Of a stretch of DNA of 43,556 bases, positions 33,101 through 40,778 are shown in pieces. A program made the position numbers and the translations under genes. Source of the DNA: Streptomyces jumonjinensis (GTDB lineage: Bacteria; Actinomycetota; Actinomycetes; Streptomycetales; Streptomycetaceae); the NCBI RefSeq assembly GCF_009600885.1, contig NZ_VCLA01000071.1, positions 1-43,556 on the forward strand. The letters are read 5' to 3'. How positions within the stretch are numbered: the stretch's first letter is position 1; each line of letters begins with the position of its first letter. The notes beneath the pieces are model-generated. The model had not been told where the DNA came from, made no database searches, and worked only from the letters and a program-made list of their open reading frames with translations.

Positions 33101-34999
33101 ATGTCCATTGAGAAGCAACTGACCGCAGCACGACAGCAGCTGACCGGAGAGTCCTTGCGTTCAGCGGGCCTTCGCGTCAAAGAACTGTCGAGCTGGGGAT
33201 CCCTAATCCCCGCTGCCGGAGACGCTCAGCGGATCCTGGAATCCATCCTTCTCCAGCACATTGGCGTCCCGCAGTCGCCAAGCCGTCTTCCCCTCGGAAT
33301 CGCCGAAGTCCGCCCCTGGTCAAATCGTTTGGAGATTCGTTTCGAGCAGCCGGACCGGGTGCGTGCTGCGCTGGAGATGCTCCCCTACCGGGAGCGTGGG
33401 CAGCGGGCAGTTCACGGCACCCCAGGCTTGTGGGCCTCCACAATCGACGGCAATATCGAGATCGCCTTCGCGCGCCACCCCAACGCCGCCGTCGTCGCAC
33501 TGAGCTGTCTGGACCGTTCCGATCTCGGACCGCTGCTCTCAGCGTACGAGTCCGCCCTCGCCACAGAACGACGCGTACCCCTGTGGACTGTGGCCCCCAG
33601 CGCGCTGCCACCCGAGAAGTTCGGCGGGCGGCGAAAGCCTCGGCCTCTTACGATCATCGACCATCACAGCCCTGCGGCGAACCTGGCCAGCGCCCTCCTC
33701 CGACGGATCCGATTCTGGGACCGCCTGGCCGGCCACGCAAGCATCCGGATGACCTGTGAGACTGTGGATCATGGGCTCGACTGGCACCTTGAACGCGAGG
33801 TCCATCCGGATTTCCCCCTGCACGACGATCGACTCGTCGCCCTTCTCGCCGAACCCGTGGTGGGACCGGGCCTGCTCGTCGACCTCAACGAGCATCGCTG
33901 TGACGATCGACGCTGCGTCATGGAGTTCACCGCGCCAGCTGACCGTCTGGAAGGCTGGCACGGGGTTCTCCGGCTGCAAAGTGTCCCGAGCGACCCGGCG
34001 CTTCACACTCCGCCAAGGCCGCGCCATTTCACCGGACTCGGCGAATCTGCCTACCCCAGTCACGGCGATAGCGCTCTCAGTTCATCGGTCGCCCCCGGCT
34101 CGATTCCGTCTCGTTCTCGACGGACTGAGACCCTCAGTAGCGAATCAAACCAGTTTCAGGGGCGGTGTTTTCAGCTACTGGCCCCGCGCTTCAGCAGGGA
34201 CCAGTGGGAGATGCAGAGCAGGGCGATGGAAATCGGGGCTGCGTGGGCACTGGACGGCTGTTCAGTGCTTGTCGTGGCACACTCTTTCTCATTCTCCCCA
34301 GAGTCCCGCCGGCTCCGCTATCACAACCAACTCACATGGGATACCGCGGACCGGCCCACTGTTACCGCGTCCCCACCGTGGCGGAAGATCCGACTGGTTC
34401 CCGGCGACGGATCACTATTCATGCACAAAGCGTTCGGGTCTCGAAAGGAAGTCAAATCCCTGATCCAAGAGGCACGCGCCCATCTCGATTGGATCATCTT
34501 CGTGGACTGCAATGAAGATCTCGGAATGGGGCCCTACATCGAGGAATCCGTGGACAGTCACGTTATCGTGGTCAACGATCCCGGATACGAAGAGAATCTC
34601 GTGACAGCCGAGGCACGCAATGGAGTCGCCGAGCACCGTGAAGTACCTGTCGGTCCAGCCGAATCAGCCATGGCATGGCGCCATCAGCACCTCACAGGTC
34701 TCCCCCTCGACCGGGTCCCCATCTCAGGTCTGGTGCTACGCCAACCGGCCAATCGAGAGAAGACTCAATCGCTGGACTTCGTCCATCGCGTGGATGCAGA
34801 ACTCAAACGATTCGGAACTCCCGTCTTGGCCCGCCTGCCCAAGGGGCCGACATTCGCGCTAGGGGCTTCCCCCACCGTGTTGGACGATGTAGACGAAGAC
34901 TTCCGGATGGCCTTCCGCGTGGCATGTGCCTCGTTCCGCCCGGCTCTCGAAAAATCCTCTCCGTGCCTCATTCCGCCACCGCCAGACCCTTGGCGCTAG
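33101..34999 (+). CDS. Unrecognised 632-residue protein with ParA-like C-terminal pattern
   Basis: I do not recognise the family. ATG 33101 has a near-ideal Shine-Dalgarno (AAAGGAGGGC). The N-terminal 190 residues are mixed alpha/beta (start MSIEKQLTAARQQLTGESLR). A Ser/Arg-rich linker lies near 330-355. The C-terminal half has GCSVLVVAHSFSFSPES, then HLDWIIFVDCNEDLGMGPYI and ESVDSHVIVVNDPG, which recalls ParA/MinD-type ATPase strands. However, no GKT-type P-loop is present, so it would be inactive or only superficially similar. Codon use is less G/C-biased than in the core. It ends before a strong hairpin. The function is unknown. Confidence 0.7.
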   Translation: MSIEKQLTAARQQLTGESLRSAGLRVKELSSWGSLIPAAGDAQRILESILLQHIGVPQSPSRLPLGIAEVRPWSNRLEIRFEQPDRVRAALEMLPYRERGQRAVHGTPGLWASTIDGNIEIAFARHPNAAVVALSCLDRSDLGPLLSAYESALATERRVPLWTVAPSALPPEKFGGRRKPRPLTIIDHHSPAANLASALLRRIRFWDRLAGHASIRMTCETVDHGLDWHLEREVHPDFPLHDDRLVALLAEPVVGPGLLVDLNEHRCDDRRCVMEFTAPADRLEGWHGVLRLQSVPSDPALHTPPRPRHFTGLGESAYPSHGDSALSSSVAPGSIPSRSRRTETLSSESNQFQGRCFQLLAPRFSRDQWEMQSRAMEIGAAWALDGCSVLVVAHSFSFSPESRRLRYHNQLTWDTADRPTVTASPPWRKIRLVPGDGSLFMHKAFGSRKEVKSLIQEARAHLDWIIFVDCNEDLGMGPYIEESVDSHVIVVNDPGYEENLVTAEARNGVAEHREVPVGPAESAMAWRHQHLTGLPLDRVPISGLVLRQPANREKTQSLDFVHRVDAELKRFGTPVLARLPKGPTFALGASPTVLDDVDEDFRMAFRVACASFRPALEKSSPCLIPPPPDPWR

Positions 35000-35332
35000 A
35001 CCAGGCCGTTAGCACACCACTCATATGCCTGCCCTACAAGGGCAGGCATATGATCTGTGAACCCTGCATTCGCTTTCCGAAGAGCGAGGCAATTACTTCT
35101 GTCCGCAGCCAAGAGGTAGTCAGACCGGCGCTGGATCGCCACCACGAGGATTCGCAGAGTGATCGCCTGCCCACAGAACGGGAACGGCACATCTGTTGCC
35201 CATCTCGCCGCTCCTGAGCCAGCGATCAGCGATGATGCGAAGGGATACTGATCAGTCGACCAAAACGGTTAGCTTCGTGAGGATGTGCTTGCTGGCATGA
35301 ACCTCGACAGGTCCGCCAAGGCGAAGCGAATG
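35000..35332. other. 333-nt spacer with a terminator and no gene
   Basis: Apart from the hairpin at 35021-35053, I see nothing specific. The rest probably contains only spacer between the convergent 632-residue gene and the TrmO-like gene. Confidence 0.5.
35021..35053. terminator. Perfect 14-bp hairpin
   Basis: TCATATGCCTGCCC (35021-35034) and GGGCAGGCATATGA (35040-35053) are exact reverse complements around loop TACAA. It lies 22 nt after the 632-residue gene's stop and probably terminates it. Confidence 0.8.
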
Positions 35333-35815
35333 TCACCTGTCGCTGGCATTCGTCCAGTAGTTCGGCAGCATCTCGTTCACCCAGGCCGGGACATGAACGG
35401 ATCCGCGGGGCCCCATCGCCGGGAACCAGGGGGCCAGGTCGAGGACCGGTGTTCCGTCGACTGCGTCGAGGTCGGTGACGTGGAGGTCCAGGCCGTCGAC
35501 TTTGAGGAGTCGGGGGTGGGACACCGCGATCTGGTTCGGGCGTCTGTGGTTTCTGTGGGCGAAGGTACCGCTCGGGGGCCAGCGCGGGTCGTTGCGGGGG
35601 CTCCGTGCGTGGAGGGCAACGTCGGCCGGCGACGCCAGGTGGAAGCGCCAGGTCACCTCAAGGTGCGAGAACTCCTCCAGCCCCATGACCGTTTCCACGG
35701 GGTACGAAGGATTGAGACGGATGATCGACTCGACTCCACCCTGGTAGTCGTCGGCTGGGGTGGCATGGCCACCGATGACCGTCCCGACGACCTGCACCTC
35801 ATAGACCTCGGACAT
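35333..35815 (-). CDS. TrmO/TsaA-like SAM-dependent tRNA methyltransferase homologue
   Basis: This 160-residue protein corresponds to the TsaA/YaeB (UPF0066) domain, whose E. coli member TrmO methylates N6 of t6A37 in tRNA. Visible family features are GLEEFSHLEVTWRFHL, HARSPRNDPRWPPSGTFAHRNHRRPNQIAVS and VTDLDAVDGTPVLDLAPWFP. It lacks the C-terminal extension of TrmO and so is a single-domain form. ATG 35815 is preceded by GGAGGGG. Being in an accessory block, its substrate may differ from tRNA. A short spacer separates it from the HTH-TPR regulator gene upstream on the same strand. Confidence 0.82.
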   Translation of the reverse strand: MSEVYEVQVVGTVIGGHATPADDYQGGVESIIRLNPSYPVETVMGLEEFSHLEVTWRFHLASPADVALHARSPRNDPRWPPSGTFAHRNHRRPNQIAVSHPRLLKVDGLDLHVTDLDAVDGTPVLDLAPWFPAMGPRGSVHVPAWVNEMLPNYWTNASDR

Positions 35816-35890
35816 GGGCTTCTCCCCTCCAGCCCCGGAGCGTGGACCGTCTGACGATCACCGCTGCGGATGGACGATGTCATAGAGTGA

Positions 35891-37273
35891 TCAGCCTATG
35901 CGGCTGAGGACCGCGCGGGCACGCTCGTCGAGTTCTGCTGCGGCGCTGCCGCCTCGCCCTCGTACCGGAGACAGGGCGCGGCGCATCGTGACCACGCTCT
36001 CCCTCGTCCGGCCCGACTGAACGCCTTCCATGGTGTCCAGCGCCTGATTCCAGGTGGCGACGGCAGCCTCCATCTGCCCCTGCCTGACCTGCACATCGCC
36101 GAGGAAGCCCAGGGTGACCGCGTGGGTCCGGGCGAACTGGGAGCGGCGGGTGCGGACACTGCGGGTGAACTCTCGTTCCGCGGCCTTGAGGTCTCCGAGG
36201 TCGACCAAGGTCCGTGCTGTCTCGTGGGCGAGGCTGGCCTCGCCGAAGAAGAAGACCCGGTTCGGTTCGGTCGTTCCGTCGGCGCTGCCGAGGTCGTTCT
36301 CCGCCCGCCGGAGGGCGGCTAGGGCGTCTTGTTTCTGCCCTGCCGCTGCGAGGGCGCGGGCATGGACCACGCCCAGGAGGGCCCGCTCGCGGGGACTGGC
36401 CAGGGTGTACCGGCGACGGTCGACGGACGCTGAGGCCAGGTCGACGGCTCGCTTTGGGTGCCCCAGGTCGACGGCTTGGTGGGCCATGGCGCGGAGAATG
36501 TGTCCCGCCAGGGGGGCGTCGTCGGCTTCCGCCGCCATCCGCGTGGCCACGGTGAAGTACCGCTGGGCCACTCCGTGCTCGCAGGCGTCGAACGCGGTCC
36601 AGCCGGCGAGGTAGACCAGCTCCGCCGCCACCGAGGTGAGGTCCTGCCTCACTTTCTCGGAGGAGAACTGTCCGGCGAGGTATTCGGCCACGTCGACACG
36701 CAGGTAGCCGATGAGTGCGGTTCGCCCGGCGCGACCTCCCCGGCGCTGATCTCGGCGGGAGAAGAACGCCGCCATCTCTCGGACGCTGTCCACATCCTCG
36801 TCCGTGATGGCGGCACGATTCGTCGAGGATCTACTGCGAGCACGCGCCAAGGTGTCGTCCCACCAGTCGCCGACAGGAAGAGCCGACCCTGCTGCCGAGT
36901 AGACCGTGCCCGCCAGGACGTGTCTGCGTCCGATGTCCAAATCATTTCCTCCAAGCTCGGTGAGAGCGGTCAGCGTGTCGGCCTCCCACGCAGGAGCGGA
37001 GAGCACGGCCTCAGTGTCCGCGGAGAGCCCGATCTCGGAAGGAGTGACGACGCGTTGAAGCCCTCGGGAGAGGGTCTCGCACAAGATAGTCGGCGCCCGT
37101 CCGCCGGGCTTGCTGCCCCTGACCCACTGGTTGATGTGGGAGCGGGTCACGGTGAGCAGTTCGGCGGCATGGTTCTCAGCCGCCACACGCCGGAAATGCG
37201 AGGCCAGACGCTCCTGCGGCCAGGCCAGCTCGCGGATGACGGCCTCCAGCTGCACATTGCGTTCGCGCGCCAC
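35891..37273 (-). CDS. HTH-TPR transcriptional regulator (paralogue 1)
   Basis: This 460-residue Streptomyces-type regulator has an N-terminal HTH (about 1-85) with VTRSHINQWVRGSKPGGRAP, a linker with the Arg-Arg segment IGRRHVLAGTVYSAAGSALP (about 113-132), and then tetratricopeptide-like helices to the end. The C-terminus ATWNQALDTMEGVQSGRTRE is shared with the paralogue at 38139. The RR segment resembles a Tat signal but lies inside the protein. GTG 37273 is the start. It is transcribed divergently from the ATPase gene. Targets and ligand are unknown. Confidence 0.85.
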   Translation of the reverse strand: MARERNVQLEAVIRELAWPQERLASHFRRVAAENHAAELLTVTRSHINQWVRGSKPGGRAPTILCETLSRGLQRVVTPSEIGLSADTEAVLSAPAWEADTLTALTELGGNDLDIGRRHVLAGTVYSAAGSALPVGDWWDDTLARARSRSSTNRAAITDEDVDSVREMAAFFSRRDQRRGGRAGRTALIGYLRVDVAEYLAGQFSSEKVRQDLTSVAAELVYLAGWTAFDACEHGVAQRYFTVATRMAAEADDAPLAGHILRAMAHQAVDLGHPKRAVDLASASVDRRRYTLASPRERALLGVVHARALAAAGQKQDALAALRRAENDLGSADGTTEPNRVFFFGEASLAHETARTLVDLGDLKAAEREFTRSVRTRRSQFARTHAVTLGFLGDVQVRQGQMEAAVATWNQALDTMEGVQSGRTRESVVTMRRALSPVRGRGGSAAAELDERARAVLSRIG

Positions 37274-37587
37274 AGCGTCCCCCTGTCGACGAAACGATCT
37301 TTACCAGCGTTACCCGGGCCCACGCACCCACCGAGGTACCCACGAGCAGTGATTCACGGTTCGCTCAACGTAACGCAGTCCCCAACTGCATCACCCCGAC
37401 GACTGGTTCGTCACGCGGGAGGGGCGAGACCGATCCGGGTTCACGGAGTGGCCCCGGCACGCCATACCCCCTGCTCGATGGGGAGTTCCACGATGGCTTC
37501 GCCTCGCCTTCTGCCGGCGCTGGACCTCGTCGGCACCGAGCATGCGGCGGGGCGGCCTTCTTCGATCCGAATCGCCTGGAGGTTTCG
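37274..37587. other. 314-nt divergent spacer before the ATPase gene
   Basis: The spacer contains an inverted pair GCGTTAC (37307-37313) and GTAACGC (37370-37376) about 56 nt apart, which could be operator half-sites for the neighbouring HTH regulator. GGAGG at 37578-37582 is the ribosome site of the ATPase gene. No gene is supported. Confidence 0.45.
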
Positions 37588-38100
37588 ATGTTTCCTGGCT
37601 CGTCGCTGAGAGAGCTGTCAGCGCGGCGCGTCGATGCTCCCCTCGGCCTGTTGAAGGGGGTGTCCGGGTTGACGATGGACGCGGCCCGAACTGCCGATCC
37701 CGGGGCGCCGATGACCGAACGGGACAGACGGCTGCCAGGCGAGATTCGACGGAGGGTACGGGGTTATCTGCACCTGCGGGACCTCGACAGGCGATTGGTC
37801 GAGGCAGCGGAAGTCGTGGTCACCGAACTGGTCACCAACACACTGCAGCACGGCCCCGACTCGAACAGCGGGTTCGGCGTCTGTCTGTGGCCGCTGGGTG
37901 ACCGTATCTACATGGAGATCGGCAATGGAGACAGGCAGGGACAATCATTCTGCTCGTGGGGCGTTGCGGCTGTCGCCGCGACCGATCTGCGGGAAGACAG
38001 TCGTGGACTTCTCTTGGTGGCCGGGCTCGCCGATGCCTGGGGCACCACGACTGACGGTGCTGGCACCTGGTGCGTTCTCTCCGTCACAGCAGATCAGTGA
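37588..38100 (+). CDS. RsbW-like ATP-binding protein (HATPase_c)
   Basis: This 170-residue protein is a single GHKL ATPase domain without a kinase dimerisation domain, as in anti-sigma factors. The N-box VVVTELVTNTLQHG contains Asn84. The G-box region is EDSRGLLLVAGLADAWGTTT. Streptomyces genomes contain many such proteins near XRE/DUF397 genes. ATG 37588 has GGAGG at 37578-37582; starts at 37669 or 37675 are weaker. It lies between two paralogous HTH-TPR regulators and may act with them. The target is not known. Confidence 0.85.
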   Translation: MFPGSSLRELSARRVDAPLGLLKGVSGLTMDAARTADPGAPMTERDRRLPGEIRRRVRGYLHLRDLDRRLVEAAEVVVTELVTNTLQHGPDSNSGFGVCLWPLGDRIYMEIGNGDRQGQSFCSWGVAAVAATDLREDSRGLLLVAGLADAWGTTTDGAGTWCVLSVTADQ

Positions 38101-38138
38101 CGGCCGCGCAGGAGGCGGAGTTTCGCGCCCAGGGTGCC

Positions 38139-39512
38139 TCAGCTGCGGTGAGTCAGGAAGTCGACCGCACGTTCGTCGAGTTCGGCGGCGCAGCGTACGC
38201 CTCGGGCGTGGAATCGGGCGAGGTCGCGTCGCATGCTGGTGATGGCTTTGCGGGTCCGTACGGACTGGACGCCGTCCATGTGGTCCATGGCGCGATTCCA
38301 GGTGGCGCACGCCTGCTCGATGCCGCCGCGCTTGAGCTGCATCTCGGCGCCGGCGACCAGGTCGAGTGCGACGATCCGCGCGTAGGTGCCGGAGGGCCGG
38401 GCCCTGGCGGCTCGTTCGTACTGCTCGGACGCGGCCAGGTGGTCGCCCAGCGCCTCGTGGACCTTGGCAGTCCGCGAGTACACCGACGCTGCGGGCGGGC
38501 CCCAGGCCAGCGCCCAGAACGGAACTTCGTCGCCGCAGTCGGAGACCAGCAGGGCGCGTGCCCGTTCGGCTTCGGCGAGGGCGGCCCGCCGCTGGTCGGA
38601 CTTGGCAAGGGTGTGCGCGTGGACGACTCGGAACAGGGCCTCCGTCTGGACGTCGACCTTGCCCTTGGCCCGGTTCAGCCCAGTCTCGGCGAGGGCCTGG
38701 CAGTGCTCGGGCCGGTGGAGTTTGAGGCCCTGCATAGCCATCGTCCGCATCACGAACCCGTCGTGGCCGGCAATCCCGGACTCGGCGGCAAGGGAGTAGG
38801 ACTGGAGGTAGTACCGCTGGGCGAGCCCCTGCTGCCCGGCGTCGTAGCTCTTCCAGCCGAGCAGGTGTACTCCCCGGCTGGCGGCAGACAGCATCTGGCG
38901 TCGGACGTCGTCGGTACGGAATCGGCCCCGGACCAGCGCGGCGACATCGTCGCTGAGGTACTGGACCAAGGCGCTGCGGCCGTGGGCTCCACCGTGACGC
39001 TCGTCCATCTCGGAGAAGACCCTCACCATGTCCCGGACAGCCTCGACTTCGGCCATACCGACCACCCGGCCGGACTGGGCTGCGGCAGAACGACCCGCGA
39101 TCTCCCGTACGTGGGAGAGCGGGAGTGCGGCGGCGGCCACGGAGTACGCGGACGTCGTCAGGAAGCGGCGCCGGTCCAGCTCGTACTTCCACATGGGCAT
39201 CAGGGCTTCCATCGGGTCCGCGGCGAGGGACAGTCCCATGCTCTCATCGTCCGTCTGTCGTACGGCCAGGCCAAGGTCCGCAGGAGTGAGCAGTCGTCCG
39301 ACACGGCGGGACAGAGCGACGGCGAGGAACCGCACGGTTTCGCCGGCGGGTGTGACCCCGGAGATCCAGTGCTCGACGGTGGACTTGTTGGTCCGCAGTG
39401 TGACACCGCACTCGGCGGCCACCGATCTCACTTCTCTGGCCACAGCCGCGTAGGTCAGTCCGGACTCGGCGACCGCGTCGCGGAGCTTCGTGTTCGGCGT
39501 GCGCGTGGTCAT
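38139..39512 (-). CDS. HTH-TPR transcriptional regulator (paralogue 2)
   Basis: This 457-residue protein is paralogous to the one at 35891. The N-terminal HTH (about 5-80) contains LTYAAVAREVRSVAAECGVT. An RR segment DRRRFLTTSAYSVAAAALPL (about 110-129) follows, then the conserved VQYLSDDVAALVRGRFRTDD and TPR-like helices. The tail WNRAMDHMDGVQSVRTRKAI matches the paralogue. ATG 39512 gives MTTRTPNTKLRD; the longer frame adds 16 low-complexity residues. GTATAC and GATATAC motifs in the upstream 30 bp may be operator sites. It converges with the ATPase gene. Confidence 0.85.
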   Translation of the reverse strand: MTTRTPNTKLRDAVAESGLTYAAVAREVRSVAAECGVTLRTNKSTVEHWISGVTPAGETVRFLAVALSRRVGRLLTPADLGLAVRQTDDESMGLSLAADPMEALMPMWKYELDRRRFLTTSAYSVAAAALPLSHVREIAGRSAAAQSGRVVGMAEVEAVRDMVRVFSEMDERHGGAHGRSALVQYLSDDVAALVRGRFRTDDVRRQMLSAASRGVHLLGWKSYDAGQQGLAQRYYLQSYSLAAESGIAGHDGFVMRTMAMQGLKLHRPEHCQALAETGLNRAKGKVDVQTEALFRVVHAHTLAKSDQRRAALAEAERARALLVSDCGDEVPFWALAWGPPAASVYSRTAKVHEALGDHLAASEQYERAARARPSGTYARIVALDLVAGAEMQLKRGGIEQACATWNRAMDHMDGVQSVRTRKAITSMRRDLARFHARGVRCAAELDERAVDFLTHRS

Positions 39513-39729
39513 GGAAGCACCTGCCCGTATACCCGATATACCGCTCGGCCCGCTCGACACCGTACCGCTCCCACGGCATCCCGTAGTTACCTGATTACAG
39601 AACGGATGAGCCCGCTGGGTACGGCTGCTGATCGGCCATGGGCATACTCACCCGCCCTCGAAAGGCCCGCCGCCGGATCCGGGGTACCCCCTCACCCCCT
39701 CTTCCCCTGCTCCCCTCGGGAGGCCGCTG

Positions 39730-40116
39730 ATGTCCCTCCTTCTCACACCCTCCAACTCCAACATCGTCGAGCGTTCGTTTTCCCCGGAACCGGAGACCGC
39801 GCGTCGACTCCTCGTCGGATTACGTCTGGCTCATGCCGCTGAGACCACCGTCTACGACGACCTCGAAGACGTCCTCGGCTGGCACTCCGGCCCGCAGGAC
39901 TGTGAAGTGCTGGCCGAACGCCTCGGAGACATGCTCGATCACCTCCTGGTGCGGGTACAGGTGCCGAACCTTGCGGCACGCTGCTCGGCCGATGCAGTCG
40001 TGCGGGCTCAGACCCTCCAAGCCCAGCCTCCCCCAACGGACGCCGGGATCGGACACCTCCGGCTTCTCGCCCTGACCGTCCTCGGTCTTCTGGACCACGT
40101 GGGAGATGACCTGTGA
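39730..40116 (+). CDS. Hypothetical protein, 128 residues, first gene of a small operon
   Basis: I do not recognise this protein. It is predicted helical: PEPETARRLLVGLRLAHAAE, then LEDVLGWHSGPQDCEVLAER, and a Leu-rich C-terminus LRLLALTVLGLLDHVGDDL. ATG 39730 has GGGAGG upstream at 6-nt spacing. Its stop overlaps the GTG of the next gene by four bases, so translation is coupled. It lies 217 nt from the divergently transcribed HTH-TPR regulator, which may control it. Confidence 0.65.
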   Translation: MSLLLTPSNSNIVERSFSPEPETARRLLVGLRLAHAAETTVYDDLEDVLGWHSGPQDCEVLAERLGDMLDHLLVRVQVPNLAARCSADAVVRAQTLQAQPPPTDAGIGHLRLLALTVLGLLDHVGDDL

Positions 40117-40316
40117 ACCCGCCCTCCCCACCTCCCCACACCGGGCCCCGCGACCGGGCGGTGATCCTTCCGGACGGGCTCCTGCGCCTCGAACCGGCTC
40201 GCCCTCTGCTGCCGGCCGCTCCGGGGGTTTGGCCAGACGAGATCGTGGTGCCCGTGCTGATGACCCAGGTCCTGCTGGCGATGGGCCAGGTCGCGAACGA
40301 CGGGCGGTTGTCATGA
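40113..40316 (+). CDS. Hypothetical protein, 67 residues, second gene of a small operon
   Basis: This short protein starts NPPSPPPHTGPRDRAVILPD. It has a Pro-rich N-tail and then a segment with LLPAAPGVWPDEIVVPVLMT and QVLLAMGQVAND. No domain is recognised. GTG 40113 overlaps the upstream TGA (GTGA) and its own stop overlaps the next ATG (ATGA). This tight overlap is the main evidence that it is real. Confidence 0.65.
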   Translation: MNPPSPPPHTGPRDRAVILPDGLLRLEPARPLLPAAPGVWPDEIVVPVLMTQVLLAMGQVANDGRLS

Positions 40317-40507
40317 CGGCCGTGGACAACGAGGTGCGCGAAAGTCGGGCAGCACGTGTGCGCAGGGCTGTCCGGCACCCGGTCCGGACCCTGCGGACCG
40401 ATCACGCCAGAAGCGAGCTGGGCCTGTGGCAATCGGCCGGTGTAATCGCCTTCTCGATCGTGGTCGTCGGCTGGCTCCTGCATCAGTTCTCACCTCTTCT
40501 CTTCTAG
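40313..40507 (+). CDS. Small single-pass membrane protein, 64 residues
   Basis: This protein has a basic N-terminal half (RESRAARVRRAVRHPVRTLR) and a C-terminal hydrophobic segment (GVIAFSIVVVGWLLHQFSPL), a single membrane-spanning or tail-anchored helix. ATG 40313 overlaps the upstream stop (ATGA). A terminator-like hairpin follows 4 nt after its stop. It could be a membrane anchor, a toxin-like peptide or a peptide substrate of the CPBP-family protein downstream; this is inference. Confidence 0.65.
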   Translation: MTAVDNEVRESRAARVRRAVRHPVRTLRTDHARSELGLWQSAGVIAFSIVVVGWLLHQFSPLLF

Positions 40508-40510
40508 ACC

Positions 40511-40557
40511 GGTCGTCCCGTGCAGCGGTCCACCCCGCTCCGCAGCACGGGACGGCC
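40511..40557 (+). terminator. Strong hairpin after the small operon
   Basis: GGTCGTCCCGTGC (40511-40523) pairs with 40545-40557 with one mismatch. An inner stem AGCGG/CCGCT (40524-40528 with 40535-40539) extends it. It begins 4 nt after the small membrane protein's stop. Confidence 0.75.
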
Positions 40558-40686
40558 ACCCAAGGGGGACTTGCCTCAACGCCTCTGGAGCACCTCGCCG
40601 CGCGGTAGCCAGACCAGCCGCACGGAAGGCCCCGGGGAAGCCGTGGTGGCGAGTCGTGCTCACGCCATGGCCCTTGACGTGAGCGC

Positions 40687-40722
40687 CCCGGCTGCCCACC
40701 TGCGCGAAGGCGGGCAGCCGGG
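40687..40722. repeat. Perfect 11-bp inverted repeat upstream of the XRE regulator
   Basis: CCCGGCTGCCC (40687-40697) and GGGCAGCCGGG (40712-40722) are exact reverse complements with a 14-nt loop. They end 56 nt before GTG 40779, so they could be an attenuator or an operator. A weaker GCTCACG/CGTGAGC pair lies just upstream. Confidence 0.6.
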
Positions 40723-40778
40723 TGCCCCGCTCTGCATGCTTGCCCATCGCTTCTCACCCTTCTACTGAAAGGCCGGCT

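Noticed and set aside
35285..35854. Plus-strand open frame opposite the TrmO-like gene
   Set aside because: It is the antisense of a recognised protein family and has no ribosome site.
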